A stretch of 62,114 nucleotides of DNA from an uncultured Alphaproteobacteria bacterium. GTDB taxonomy: Bacteria > Pseudomonadota > Alphaproteobacteria > Caulobacterales > Caulobacteraceae. The notes beneath the pieces are model-generated. The model did not search any database, was not told the DNA's origin, and worked only from the letters and a program-made list of their open reading frames with translations. Positions 36,129 through 44,978 of the stretch are shown here, in pieces. Position 1 is the stretch's first letter, and each line of letters begins with the position of its first letter. The stretch lies in assembly GCA_937920085.1 (NCBI GenBank), contig CALETE010000008.1:1-62114 (forward strand). Reading direction: 5' to 3'. The translations under genes and the position numbers were made by a program.

Positions 36129-36583
36129 GACCGGGGCCGGGTCTTCTTGATGATGGCAGAAAAGCTCATGACCGGGTCCTCTCCCGTGGTGATGAGGCCG
36201 CGCACAAAGACCATGCTACGGGCGTTCCGCACCACCTCGCCCCGACATTCCACCAGGGCACCCATGGGCACGGATCCGACAAAGTCACCATTGAAACTGG
36301 CCGTGACGCTATGGCCGTCCTGCAAGGCGTCCCGGGCGATAACGAAAATGGCATAGTCGGCAAAGGTCATAATCGCCCCGCCATGGAGAAAGTTCCCGCC
36401 ATTCATGTGTTTGTATTCGGTGCGGAAGGCGCAGACCGGCTGACCGTTCTCATCCTTGCGATAATAATAGGGACCGGCATGGTCCTCGAAGGGATCGGCA
36501 TTGTAATAGGACCAGCCTGCCCACTCGCCAGACTCCACGGTCTTATGCACCCAGCCCGAGGCCTGTTCTTCGCCGGTGTCCAT
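36125..36583 (-). CDS. PaaI family hotdog thioesterase
   Basis: A 152-residue single-hotdog protein. EYKHMNGGNFLHGGAIMTFA (about residues 55-74) contains the HGG motif and the nearby catalytic region, and VTASFNGDFVGSVPMG follows. Hydrolyses acyl-CoA thioesters of phenylacetyl or related type in family members. Its stop overlaps the LLM gene's ATG (ATGA), so the two form one operon. Divergent from the acyl-CoA dehydrogenase operon. Confidence 0.88.
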   Translation of the reverse strand: MDTGEEQASGWVHKTVESGEWAGWSYYNADPFEDHAGPYYYRKDENGQPVCAFRTEYKHMNGGNFLHGGAIMTFADYAIFVIARDALQDGHSVTASFNGDFVGSVPMGALVECRGEVVRNARSMVFVRGLITTGEDPVMSFSAIIKKTRPRS

Positions 36584-36703
36584 ATCTTACCCTCAAAGCA
36601 CCAGAGCATTTGCCCGGTGCGCATTACGTCACTAGTTTGTTAGCCGACCTAAGGGGCCATGCCAGATCATGCAAGCGCCTCCCACTGCGAAACGAGACTG
36701 ACC

Positions 36704-37852
36704 ATGGCCCTAGACCTTGAAACCCGCGACCAGCTGATTGAAACGGTGCGCCGCTTTGTGACCGAACGCCTGCGGCCCTTGGAGGCCCAGGTCTCCGAAA
36801 CCGACGCCATGCCCGAGGACGTCATCGAGGAGATGAAGGCCCTGGGTCTTTATGGCCTGACGATCCCGACAGAATATGGCGGGCTAGATCTGAGCATGGA
36901 AGAAGAATGCTTAGTGGGCGTCGAGCTTGGCCGTACCAGCCCAGCGTTCCGCTCGGCCTTTGGCACCAATGTTGGCATTGGCAGCCAGGGTCTGGTGATG
37001 TTCGGGACAGATGCACAAAAGGCCAAATACCTGCCGGGCATAGCCTCTGGCGAGATCATCACCTCCTTCGCCTTGACGGAGCCTGAGGCAGGCTCGGACA
37101 GTGCTGCTGTTCAGACCCGCGCCGCCCGTGATGGCGATCACTATGTGCTCAATGGGTCAAAGCGCTACATCACCAATGCCAACAAGGCCAACCTCTTCAC
37201 GGTCATGGCGCGGACTGACCCGAATAAGCCTGGGGGCGGCGGGGTGAGCGCCTTCCTGGTGGAGCGCGACCTCCCTGGCCTGACCGTGGGCAAGCCCGAA
37301 AAGAAGATGGGCCAGCAGGGTGCTCATATCTGCGACGTCAATTTCGACAATGTCCGGGTGCCCGTTGAAAACCGCCTGGGCGCCGAAGGGGAGGGGTTCA
37401 AGGTCGCCATGCAGGTCCTCGACCGTGGCCGCCTGCATATTTCGTCGGTCTGCATCGGTGTGGCCGAGCGGCTCATCACCGACTGCGTGGCCTATGCCTC
37501 TGAGCGCAAGCAGTTTGGCCAAGCCATCAGCCAGTTTCAGCTGGTCCAGGGCATGATCGCCGACTGCAAGACCGAGGTCCTGGCGGCCAAGGCCCTGACC
37601 TTTGAAACCGCTCGCAAGCGCGACGCCGGACAGAGCGTCACCCTGGAGGCCGCAGCCGCCAAATACTTCGCCTCAGAAATGGTTGGCCGCGTGGCCGACA
37701 AGGCCGTGCAGATCTTCGGTGGTGCCGGTTACATCGCCGACTATGGCATTGAGCGCTTCTACCGCGATGTCCGGATCTTCCGGATCTATGAAGGCACCAG
37801 CCAGATCCAGCAGGTGATCATTGCCCGCGAGACCCTAAAGCGAGGCGGCTAA
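36704..37852 (+). CDS. Acyl-CoA dehydrogenase
   Basis: A 382-residue FAD flavoprotein that forms trans-2-enoyl-CoA. FALTEPEAGSDSAAVQT near residues 125-141 is the FAD-binding signature, QVLDRGRLHISSVC and FGQAISQFQLVQGMIAD the C-domain, and YEGTSQIQQVIIARE near 363-377 holds the catalytic Glu of most ACADs. ATG at 36704 chosen by family N-terminus. First of five genes with overlapping ends. Confidence 0.93.
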   Translation: MALDLETRDQLIETVRRFVTERLRPLEAQVSETDAMPEDVIEEMKALGLYGLTIPTEYGGLDLSMEEECLVGVELGRTSPAFRSAFGTNVGIGSQGLVMFGTDAQKAKYLPGIASGEIITSFALTEPEAGSDSAAVQTRAARDGDHYVLNGSKRYITNANKANLFTVMARTDPNKPGGGGVSAFLVERDLPGLTVGKPEKKMGQQGAHICDVNFDNVRVPVENRLGAEGEGFKVAMQVLDRGRLHISSVCIGVAERLITDCVAYASERKQFGQAISQFQLVQGMIADCKTEVLAAKALTFETARKRDAGQSVTLEAAAAKYFASEMVGRVADKAVQIFGGAGYIADYGIERFYRDVRIFRIYEGTSQIQQVIIARETLKRGG

Positions 37853-38145
37853 TGGTCACCGTCGATATGGAAGCCGTGATCCTCGACGTGCTCAGCAAGC
37901 TGGAACCGGGGAAGTCCGCATCTTCAGAAGAAGTGGCCCGGGCCGCAGGTCAGGAACGCTGGCAGAGGCTGACGGGTCATGTCCGCGCCACGGCCCGGGG
38001 CCTGGCCCGCCAGGGCAAGATCGTCGTGACCCGCCACGGTAAGCCCGCCGATCCTGAAAACTTCAAAGGGGTCTACCGCCTGCGCATGCCCCTGCCCACC
38101 GACCCAATCCCTGCAGCCTCTGCGCCAGAAGGACTCGAAGAATGA
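37852..38145 (+). CDS. DUF3253 domain protein
   Basis: A 97-residue protein with a winged-helix-like DUF3253 fold: ILDVLSKLEPGKSASSEEVA, then RLTGHVRATARGLARQGKI and VVTRHGKPADPENFKGVYRL. The TAATG overlap with the acyl-CoA dehydrogenase stop indicates coupling. Function unknown; the domain is often found in small proteins near oxidoreductases. Confidence 0.82.
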   Translation: MVTVDMEAVILDVLSKLEPGKSASSEEVARAAGQERWQRLTGHVRATARGLARQGKIVVTRHGKPADPENFKGVYRLRMPLPTDPIPAASAPEGLEE

Positions 38146-38780
38146 TCATCTACGGCTCATCCATGTCGCCCTTTGTGCGTAAGGCCCTGGCTTTTGCGGC
38201 GGAGAAGGGTGTGGCCGTTGAGAGCTTGCCGGGCGGTATGGGCGGCGGCTCGCCAGCCTTTAAGGCGGCCAGTCCCTTTGGCAAGATTCCGGCCCTTGAG
38301 GATGGCGATTTCACCCTGGCCGACTCCTCGGCCATCGTGGCTTATCTCGAAGCCTTGGCCCCTGAGCCGAACCTGATCCCCCTGGACGCCAAGGCGCGGG
38401 CCAAGGCCATCTGGTTCGATGAATATGCCGATACGATTTTGGCTGGTGCGGTTGGCCCCATGTTTTTCAACCGCTTGGTCATGCCGAAGTTCATGAAGAA
38501 GCCTGGGGATGAGGCGGCTGCGGCGAATGCTGAAGCCAACCTCCTGCCGGCCGCCGTGGCCTATTTGGAGACGGTTATTCCGGCATCGGGCTTCCTGCTG
38601 GAAGATCGCTTGACCCTTGCCGACATTGCCGTGGCCAGTCCCTTTGTGAACCTGATGCATTTGGGATGGTCGCCTGATCCGGCGGTCCATCCGAAGGTGG
38701 CGGCCTATGTGGCGGCGATCCACGCCCGGCCCTCATTTGCCCAATATATCGCAGCGGAAAAGGCTGTGGTTGGCGGGTGA
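38142..38780 (+). CDS. Glutathione S-transferase family protein
   Basis: A 212-residue GST: N-terminal SSMSPFVRKALAFAAEKG with the serine (about 5) that could be catalytic, then SPFGKIPALEDGDFTLADSSAIVAYLE (first residues near 46) and the C-domain LLEDRLTLADIAVASPFVNL. ATGA overlap with the DUF3253 gene upstream and with the DNA glycosylase gene downstream. Substrate unknown. Confidence 0.87.
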   Translation: MIIYGSSMSPFVRKALAFAAEKGVAVESLPGGMGGGSPAFKAASPFGKIPALEDGDFTLADSSAIVAYLEALAPEPNLIPLDAKARAKAIWFDEYADTILAGAVGPMFFNRLVMPKFMKKPGDEAAAANAEANLLPAAVAYLETVIPASGFLLEDRLTLADIAVASPFVNLMHLGWSPDPAVHPKVAAYVAAIHARPSFAQYIAAEKAVVGG

Positions 38781-39367
38781 CCTTAAGGCTCGACACCCTG
38801 CTCAGAGAGATCAGGGCCTGTCGGGCTTGCGCTGAGGACCTCGCGCACGAACCCCGACCGGTGGTCATGGTGGGCGAGGAGACTCAGATCCTGATCTGCG
38901 GTCAGGCCCCTGGACGGCGGGTTCACGAAAGTGGTGTGCCTTTTACAGACCCGTCTGGTGATCGCCTAAGACAATGGATGGGGGTGGACGCCGAAACCTT
39001 CTATGGCCGTCCGGAAATCGGCGTGGCTGCCATGGCCTTCTGCTTTCCAGGCACCAACCCCAAGGGTGGCGACTATCCCCCGCCACCCCGCTGCGCCGCC
39101 CTGTGGCGGACTAAGCTTTTGGCCGCCCTGCCCAAGGTCGAACTCGTCCTATTGGTAGGCGGCTATGCCCAGACCTGGGCGCTCAAGGACCGGGCCAAGG
39201 ACAACATGACCGAAACGGTTAGGGCCTGGCGAGACTATGGGCCGAACATCCTGCCGACACCCCATCCCTCATGGCGCAATACGGCCTGGTTGAAGAAGAA
39301 CCCCTGGTTTGACGCCGAAGTGACGCCATATCTTCGTCAAAGGGTTCACGCCATTCTGCAAACATGA
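38777..39367 (+). CDS. Uracil-DNA glycosylase family protein (Fe-S type)
   Basis: A 196-residue UDG-superfamily protein. Motif 1 is ICGQAPGRRVHESGVPF (residues about 37-53), motif 2 HPSWRN near 172. Cys15, Cys18 and two cysteines at CFPGTN and PPPRC match the 4Fe-4S ligands of family 4/5 enzymes. Starts with GTG in a GTGA overlap with the GST gene. A base-excision repair enzyme is unusual in an acyl-CoA/GST operon. Confidence 0.85.
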   Translation: MTLRLDTLLREIRACRACAEDLAHEPRPVVMVGEETQILICGQAPGRRVHESGVPFTDPSGDRLRQWMGVDAETFYGRPEIGVAAMAFCFPGTNPKGGDYPPPPRCAALWRTKLLAALPKVELVLLVGGYAQTWALKDRAKDNMTETVRAWRDYGPNILPTPHPSWRNTAWLKKNPWFDAEVTPYLRQRVHAILQT

Positions 39368-40368
39368 AGCGCTATCTCGCCGTCATCCTCTCCCTGGTTC
39401 TGTCCGCCTGTGCCCCCATGGCCGTGCAGAGAGCGGCGCGTCCTGATCTGACCTTTCAGGGCCCACGCCTGGAGCCTGAGGCCTTTGTCAGCTTCGATGG
39501 AACCCGCCTTGGGCTCTCGACCTGGGAGGCCAAGGGCGAGCCTTGGGCGGTGATCATTGGCGTCCATGGGATGAATGACTACGCCAACGCCTTTCACTTG
39601 GCCGCGCCCTGGTGGGCTGAGCAGGGTGTCACCACCATCGCCTATGATCAGCGAGGCTTTGGCCGGTCCCCCGGTCGCGGCCTCTGGGCGGGCGAAGATC
39701 TGATGGTCGAGGATTTAAGGACCCTGGCTTCCCTGGCCCGAGCCAAATACCCGCACGCCATTCTCGCCATTGCCGGGGAAAGTATGGGCGGTGCCGTGAC
39801 CATCGCCGCTGCCACATCGGAAAGACCGCCTCCGGTCGATCGCATTGTACTCTTGTCCCCGGCGGTTTGGGGGTGGTCGACGCAGCCCATGGCCTACAAG
39901 GCCGCACTTTGGGCTGCGGCCCACGCCTATGGTGCTAAGGTTTATGAACCGCCCCGCTGGCTGACCAGAAAGGTCTCGCCTACTGATAATCGACGGGAAC
40001 TGATCGAGATGGGCCGCGATCCCCTGATGGTCTGGGGCGCCCGGTCAGATACCCTCTATGGTCTTGTTGATCTCATGGAGACGGCCTGGAGCCAGATTGA
40101 GAAGCTGAAGGGCCCAGCCCTCTATCTCTATGGTGCCAATGACCAGATTATCCCGCAAGCGGCGGCTTTTTCGGCGGCGTCTAGGCTAGGGCCGGGGGTG
40201 GGCTCAGCCTATTACGCGAAGGGTTGGCACCTGATGACCCGCGATACACAGGGGCCAAAGGTCTGGGCTGACATCTTGAGTTTTGTCCGTGACCCTGCCG
40301 CGCCCTTACCCTCTGGTGCGCCACGCATACCTAACTCACCGCAAGGCGGGCGGTCCGGGGCTCCCTGA
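39364..40368 (+). CDS. Alpha/beta hydrolase lipoprotein
   Basis: A 334-residue lipoprotein with lipobox LSAC (Cys16) and a lysophospholipase-type Hydrolase_4 fold: GVHGMNDYANAF near 67, nucleophile elbow GESMGGA near 138, Asp in GANDQIIP and His in KGWHLMTRD. Probably a membrane-anchored, periplasm-facing esterase or monoglyceride lipase. Its start overlaps the glycosylase stop (ATGA), ending the five-gene overlapping operon; the end overlaps the convergent MFS gene by 38 bp. Confidence 0.87.
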   Translation: MKRYLAVILSLVLSACAPMAVQRAARPDLTFQGPRLEPEAFVSFDGTRLGLSTWEAKGEPWAVIIGVHGMNDYANAFHLAAPWWAEQGVTTIAYDQRGFGRSPGRGLWAGEDLMVEDLRTLASLARAKYPHAILAIAGESMGGAVTIAAATSERPPPVDRIVLLSPAVWGWSTQPMAYKAALWAAAHAYGAKVYEPPRWLTRKVSPTDNRRELIEMGRDPLMVWGARSDTLYGLVDLMETAWSQIEKLKGPALYLYGANDQIIPQAAAFSAASRLGPGVGSAYYAKGWHLMTRDTQGPKVWADILSFVRDPAAPLPSGAPRIPNSPQGGRSGAP

Positions 40369-41713
40369 CGAAGACGGTCAGGATCCCAAGGCCCACGGCA
40401 AGGAAGCAGATCGAGGTACTGAAGACGACGGGATAACCCAGGCGATCTGCCATAATGCCTGCCGCCAAGGGGCCAAGGGAGGCCATGATCCCTTCGGCCA
40501 TGGACGAGATGGCGATGCGCATGGGCATTTCCTCCCGGGTGCCAAACTCCAGGATCATGGTTTGTGCCGCCATCATATAGCCTGACTGAGACGCGCCTAA
40601 CCCGAAGAACGCCAAGAAGAAGGCCCAGGGGGCGTGGACAGTCATCAGGAGCACGGTCGAGGCAACAGACATGGCCATGGACAGGGTCAGGACCAGCTTG
40701 AACCCGGTCTTATCGCCCATATAGCCCCAGACCAGGTTCGATATGGCATCAGCACCGATGAAGGCCGTGCCGAGCAAGCCTAGAAAGGCCCCTGTACCTG
40801 TGGCACCGTGCACCTCGCCCATGGTGGTCATCAGGTGTGTGACATAGATGGCGTAGAACGGCGTCGCCGCGCGACCAGCTGTCCCCAGCATTTGCATGAC
40901 CAGAAACCAAGCATAGCCCCTGTCCCCCAGGATCAGTTGGGGAAAGTCTTTAAGCCTATCCCCGAACTTCGATTTTTCAGGCAGGTTTGGGGGCTCTGGC
41001 TCCCGTAGTAGAACCTGCAAGGCCCAAAGACCGCAGGTGGTTAGAAAGGCTGCCAGGGCGAAGGTTGTGGAATAGCCATTGCCGAACAGGTTGGCCTTGA
41101 TGATGTACTTGCCTGCAGCATAGGCCAAGACTGCGGCGATCAAGGACCCCGTGGCATTGCGCCAAGCCTGAAGACGGCCACGGCGGCTCAAGGGGATGAC
41201 CTTGCCCATCAAAAAGCCGAAGACGACCCTTTGGGTGCCCATGAACAGGCCAAAGAGGAACATCAGAGCCATCATGGCATAGATCAGCGGCTCGCCATGC
41301 AGGAACCAGCCAGCCAGGGCCATGCCGACAATCTGTACCCGTGCCAGGCCGCCCATCCAGATGGCAGCTGGCATGACCTTAGTGCGGTGCTCGATCTGTG
41401 TGGCACCGAAAATCGGCGAAATCACGCTGCCGACTTGCTGCAGACCCAGGGCGATACCTACGACCGAGTTCGAGCCCGAGATCAGGTGAAGATAGGCCGG
41501 CAAAAAGGTTGGGGCGTTGACCAGGCGAAAGCCGGTCATGCCCAGCATGCCGTGCAGGTAGTTTCCGATATAGTTGCGTTTCAGATTGTCCCAGACGAAG
41601 CGCTCATAGGCCTCTTCCTTGGCGGCCATGGAATCTGCTTCCAGGCTCACCTCCGGCTCTGCGGTGCCTTCCAGAATATCTTTGTCCAAATGCGTTCCGC
41701 CCGCGCCGTTCAA
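40331..41713 (-). CDS. MFS transporter
   Basis: A 460-residue, 12-helix MFS protein: FVWDNLKRNYIGNYLHGMLG precedes helix 1 and the loop 2-3 IEHRTKVMPAAIW region is followed by a second-half repeat with GDKTGFKLVLT. The start is unclear: TTG at 41713 is the longest, and ATG at 41629 (MAAKEEAYERF) is the first ATG. Unlike the GPH proteins it lacks MDRT. It lies 92 bp downstream of the next MFS gene on the same strand. Substrate unknown. Confidence 0.8.
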   Translation of the reverse strand: MNGAGGTHLDKDILEGTAEPEVSLEADSMAAKEEAYERFVWDNLKRNYIGNYLHGMLGMTGFRLVNAPTFLPAYLHLISGSNSVVGIALGLQQVGSVISPIFGATQIEHRTKVMPAAIWMGGLARVQIVGMALAGWFLHGEPLIYAMMALMFLFGLFMGTQRVVFGFLMGKVIPLSRRGRLQAWRNATGSLIAAVLAYAAGKYIIKANLFGNGYSTTFALAAFLTTCGLWALQVLLREPEPPNLPEKSKFGDRLKDFPQLILGDRGYAWFLVMQMLGTAGRAATPFYAIYVTHLMTTMGEVHGATGTGAFLGLLGTAFIGADAISNLVWGYMGDKTGFKLVLTLSMAMSVASTVLLMTVHAPWAFFLAFFGLGASQSGYMMAAQTMILEFGTREEMPMRIAISSMAEGIMASLGPLAAGIMADRLGYPVVFSTSICFLAVGLGILTVFVREPRTARLAVS

Positions 41714-41805
41714 ATTGGCCTGCGGGCTCTCCCTTAAAAACTATCCGACCCGATCAATACCTTCGGTCTAACAGAGTCCGCCGTAAGGGAAAGCCCAGAC
41801 CAGAT

Positions 41806-42984
41806 CTAGGTCATCTCAGGTCGATGAAATCTTCGTCTCGCAATCAGGAAAACGAGGCCGATCGTCACCAGGGCCAGGCCACAGGCCATGAAGGCCGTGC
41901 GATAGGATGTGCCCTGGGCTAGGGTGCCGAAGCCTGCAAGAAATCCCGTCATCGCCACCTGACCTGCGAAGGTCTTCAAGGAGCCAATGGTCGCCCGCGA
42001 GTCCGAGGCAATCAGGTTCTGGAGCCGCGCGTCGAAATTAACATCGATGATTTTGAAAAGGCCAGGAGCAAGGGCGACGATGATTAAGGTCCAGGGTCGA
42101 TATAGCCCGGTCGCCAGGAGTAGAAGGATACCTATGCCAGAAAGCAGTGCATAAAATCCCCACTCAGGGGCGGTCCGGAGTCTGTGTGCCAGGACATTGG
42201 CTGTAATCTGACCCAGGCTGATTGCGCTGGAAAATAGGGCGACATTGGCCAGGCTGAGCCCGGTCCCTGAAGCGTAGATGGGCCAAAAACCGTCCAGTCC
42301 GCCACCAATAGCCATGCTCATGGCCGCGAGGCCGATGATCCAGGGAATAACCGGATGTCGGATGGCAGACAGTGCCGCCCGCCAGGTCTGTTGGGGGGCT
42401 GCGGACCTTTGTATCAGGAGAGCGTGCGGGGCATGGGGCAGGGCCATGGCAGCAAACCCAGCGGCGGCGCTTGCTGCGGTGCTGACCAGAATGACGGCGG
42501 GATAGCCGAAGGATACGCTCCAGGCTGCGCTGATTGAAGCTGCGAAGATAGCGCCATAGCCCACGGCGGCGGCCCGCCCTACCTGACGGGCATAGGTCTC
42601 CCTTTGGTCGCGCGCGGCGAGTTCATCATAGAGGAGGGCTTCGAAAATGCCGTTGGTCATAGCGCTCTTGATCCCCCAGAGCATCATGCCGACCAGGAAG
42701 CCAGGATAGGTGGGCCAGATAACCCAGATGAGAAACCCGACGACGCGGACCCCCTGACCCAGGGCGAGCACGCCCCGTCGCGACCAGCGGTCCGCCAAGG
42801 CTCCGGCGGGAATCTGTAGGGCAATGCCGATCACCGACCAGGCGATCAGTGTGGACGCTACCTGCACAGGCGTCAGGCCACGGGCCACGAACATGACGCC
42901 ATAGACCGGAAAAATCGGCAGGAAGGAGTCCAGGAATCTGAAAAAATAGACCCTGAGAAGCAGATTCGTCGGGTCGCGGGTCAG
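41806..42984 (-). CDS. MFS transporter, likely CTG start overlapping tetR stop
   Basis: A 12-helix MFS protein of about 392 residues. The first ATG is at 42894, but that would remove helix 1: the in-frame sequence upstream reads LLLRVYFFRFLDSFLPIFPV and then YGVMFVARGL, a typical first helix. No ATG, GTG or TTG lies between it and the in-frame stop; a CTG at 42984-42982 overlaps the TGA of the TetR gene as CTGA, in the position normally taken by ATGA. An ATT at 42993 is the other option. C-terminal half repeats and SFGYPAVILVSTAASAAAGF are typical MFS. The regulator next door probably controls it. Confidence 0.75.
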   Translation of the reverse strand: MTRDPTNLLLRVYFFRFLDSFLPIFPVYGVMFVARGLTPVQVASTLIAWSVIGIALQIPAGALADRWSRRGVLALGQGVRVVGFLIWVIWPTYPGFLVGMMLWGIKSAMTNGIFEALLYDELAARDQRETYARQVGRAAAVGYGAIFAASISAAWSVSFGYPAVILVSTAASAAAGFAAMALPHAPHALLIQRSAAPQQTWRAALSAIRHPVIPWIIGLAAMSMAIGGGLDGFWPIYASGTGLSLANVALFSSAISLGQITANVLAHRLRTAPEWGFYALLSGIGILLLLATGLYRPWTLIIVALAPGLFKIIDVNFDARLQNLIASDSRATIGSLKTFAGQVAMTGFLAGFGTLAQGTSYRTAFMACGLALVTIGLVFLIARRRFHRPEMT

Positions 42985-43628
42985 GCGAGAAATCCAGCTT
43001 CAGCAAAGTCCAACATGCGCTTGAGCAGACCTTCGATATCGCCCTCACGGGTGGCACCGTCAGACAGGACATGCAGGCGATCAAACTCAGCGAAGCGATT
43101 ATTATGAATCATGCCTAGGCAGAAGTGCAGCCGCCAATAGATGGTTTCCCGGGGTAGATCAGGACAGGCCAGGATTAGGGCATCGGCGAATCTTGCAAGG
43201 TGGCTGACATCCTTGACCAGAACATCGCGCATTTCTTCCGTACCTTCAGACCGGGCACGGATGATGAACTGGACTGAAATCCGACGATCCAAGGAGGGGG
43301 CTGCCCAGCGCAAGGGCGGGGCAAAAAGGGCTTCCAGAATGGCGCGGACTGGCGGCTTGCCCTGATGATTGTCTGAAGCCTCATGGAGCATACGGGCCCG
43401 CTCGCGGTTAAGCTCAGCCGTGCGCCGCCGAAAAATCTCGAACAGCAGGGCATCCTTGGACCCAAAATGGTAGTTCACCGAGGCGAGGTTGACCCCCGCC
43501 TCCGAGGTGATGTCCCGCACAGACACATTTTGGAAGCCGCGCAGGGCAAACAGCCGTTCAGCCGCATTAAAGACCGCAGCCTTGGTCGCAGCTTCGCCGG
43601 CATCCTCACCGTCGGGGGTCGCGGGCAT
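42981..43628 (-). CDS. TetR family transcriptional regulator
   Basis: A 215-residue TetR-type protein. AVFNAAERLFALRGFQNVSV and RDITSEAGVNLASVNYHFGS form the N-terminal helix-turn-helix with the YHF motif, followed by LLFEIF and a helical ligand domain. ATG at 43628 chosen; a TTG at 43652 would add eight residues. It overlaps the MFS gene and probably regulates it. Ligand unknown. Confidence 0.9.
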   Translation of the reverse strand: MPATPDGEDAGEAATKAAVFNAAERLFALRGFQNVSVRDITSEAGVNLASVNYHFGSKDALLFEIFRRRTAELNRERARMLHEASDNHQGKPPVRAILEALFAPPLRWAAPSLDRRISVQFIIRARSEGTEEMRDVLVKDVSHLARFADALILACPDLPRETIYWRLHFCLGMIHNNRFAEFDRLHVLSDGATREGDIEGLLKRMLDFAEAGFLA

Positions 43629-43684
43629 GTCCGTCACTCTGGCAATCCTCAAGGCGTCTGACGCGCCTAACCCGTTAGGGAAAT

Positions 43685-44878
43685 CTAGCGGGCCAGCTCC
43701 TTCATTGCCTTTTCCAGGCCCTCAATGGTCAGGGGGTACATGCGGTCGCCCACCAACTGACGCATCACTTCGATGGAGGGGGTATAATCCCAGTGGCGCT
43801 CCGCCGTCGGATTCAGCCAGACCACATCATCAAAGGTCTGACACACGCGATCTAGCCAGATCGCGCCCGCCTCTTCGTTCCAATGTTCCACAGAGCCACC
43901 CGGATAGGTGATTTCATAGGGACTCATGGTCGCGTCGCCCACGAAGATGACTTTGTAATCCTTGGAGAACTTGTGCAGCACGTCGAAGGTCGACAGCTTT
44001 TCCGCATGGCGGCGGCGATTGTCCTTCCAGACGCTCTCATAGAGGCAGTTGTGGAAGTAATAGAACTCCATGTTCTTGAACTCGGTTCTAGCCGCCGAGA
44101 ACAGCTCCTCACAAATCTTGATGTGGCTATCCATGGAGCCACCGATGTCGAAGAAGATCAGGACGCTGATCTTATTCCGGCGCTCAGGCCGCAGCTGGAT
44201 GTCGAGATAGCCCTTTTCAGCCGTGCCCTGGATCGTGCCACCCAAGTCCAGTTCTTCGGCCGCCCCGTCCCGGGTCCACTTGCGCAGGCGGCGCAGGGCA
44301 ACCTTGATGTTGCGGGTGCCCAGTTCGATTGAGTCATCCAGATTTTTGTATTCGCGCTTGTCCCAGACCTTGATGGCCTTGCCGTGACGGCCCTTGTCCT
44401 GGCCGATCCGCACACCCTCGGGATGGTAGCCATTGGCACCGATGGGAGAGTCGCCCGCTGGGCCCTGACCGTTCTTGCCCTTGCCCTTGCCGTCCCCGTC
44501 GCCCTCTTCTTCCTTTTGCTGGCGCATGCGCTCGGCCAGGGCTTCCATGAGGGCATCGAAGCCACCCATGGCCTCAATCTGGGCCTTTTCTTCCTCCGTC
44601 AGGAACTGATCGGAAATGCGCTTCAGCCACTCGGCTGGAATGTCAGCAACGCCAAGGCCTTCAACCTTGTCCAGGCCCTTGAAAACATGACCGAAAACCT
44701 GATCAAAGCGATCGAGGTTCTTCTCGTCCTTCACCAGGGCGGCGCGGGACAGGAAATAGAAGTCCTCGACGGAACGGTCGATCACCGACTTATCCAGGGC
44801 TTCCATGAGCATGAGATATTCTTTGAGCGATACCGGAACCTTGGCGTCGCGCAGTTCGGTGAAGAAACGCATGAACAT
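43685..44878 (-). CDS. vWA domain-containing protein (COG3825/CoxE-like)
   Basis: A 397-residue protein with an acidic, Lys/Gly-rich region (KEEEGDGDGKGKGKN, about 120-135) and a C-terminal von Willebrand A domain. The MIDAS motif is DIGGSMD instead of DxSxS, a variant typical of this family. Family relatives usually partner with a MoxR AAA+ ATPase, but none is present within this window. ATG at 44878 has AGGGG upstream. Function unknown. Confidence 0.85.
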   Translation of the reverse strand: MFMRFFTELRDAKVPVSLKEYLMLMEALDKSVIDRSVEDFYFLSRAALVKDEKNLDRFDQVFGHVFKGLDKVEGLGVADIPAEWLKRISDQFLTEEEKAQIEAMGGFDALMEALAERMRQQKEEEGDGDGKGKGKNGQGPAGDSPIGANGYHPEGVRIGQDKGRHGKAIKVWDKREYKNLDDSIELGTRNIKVALRRLRKWTRDGAAEELDLGGTIQGTAEKGYLDIQLRPERRNKISVLIFFDIGGSMDSHIKICEELFSAARTEFKNMEFYYFHNCLYESVWKDNRRRHAEKLSTFDVLHKFSKDYKVIFVGDATMSPYEITYPGGSVEHWNEEAGAIWLDRVCQTFDDVVWLNPTAERHWDYTPSIEVMRQLVGDRMYPLTIEGLEKAMKELAR

Positions 44879-44978
44879 GGGCAGGATCCCCTCTAGGGAC
44901 GAACAACTGTTTGACCTGCCAAGATGAAGATCGAAGGGCGCTCTGTCCAGCCTTGAGGCGAGAGGAAATTTTGGCGGC

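Noticed and set aside
41806..42894. MFS gene starting at the first ATG (42894)
   Set aside because: It would cut off the first membrane helix, which is clearly encoded upstream in frame.
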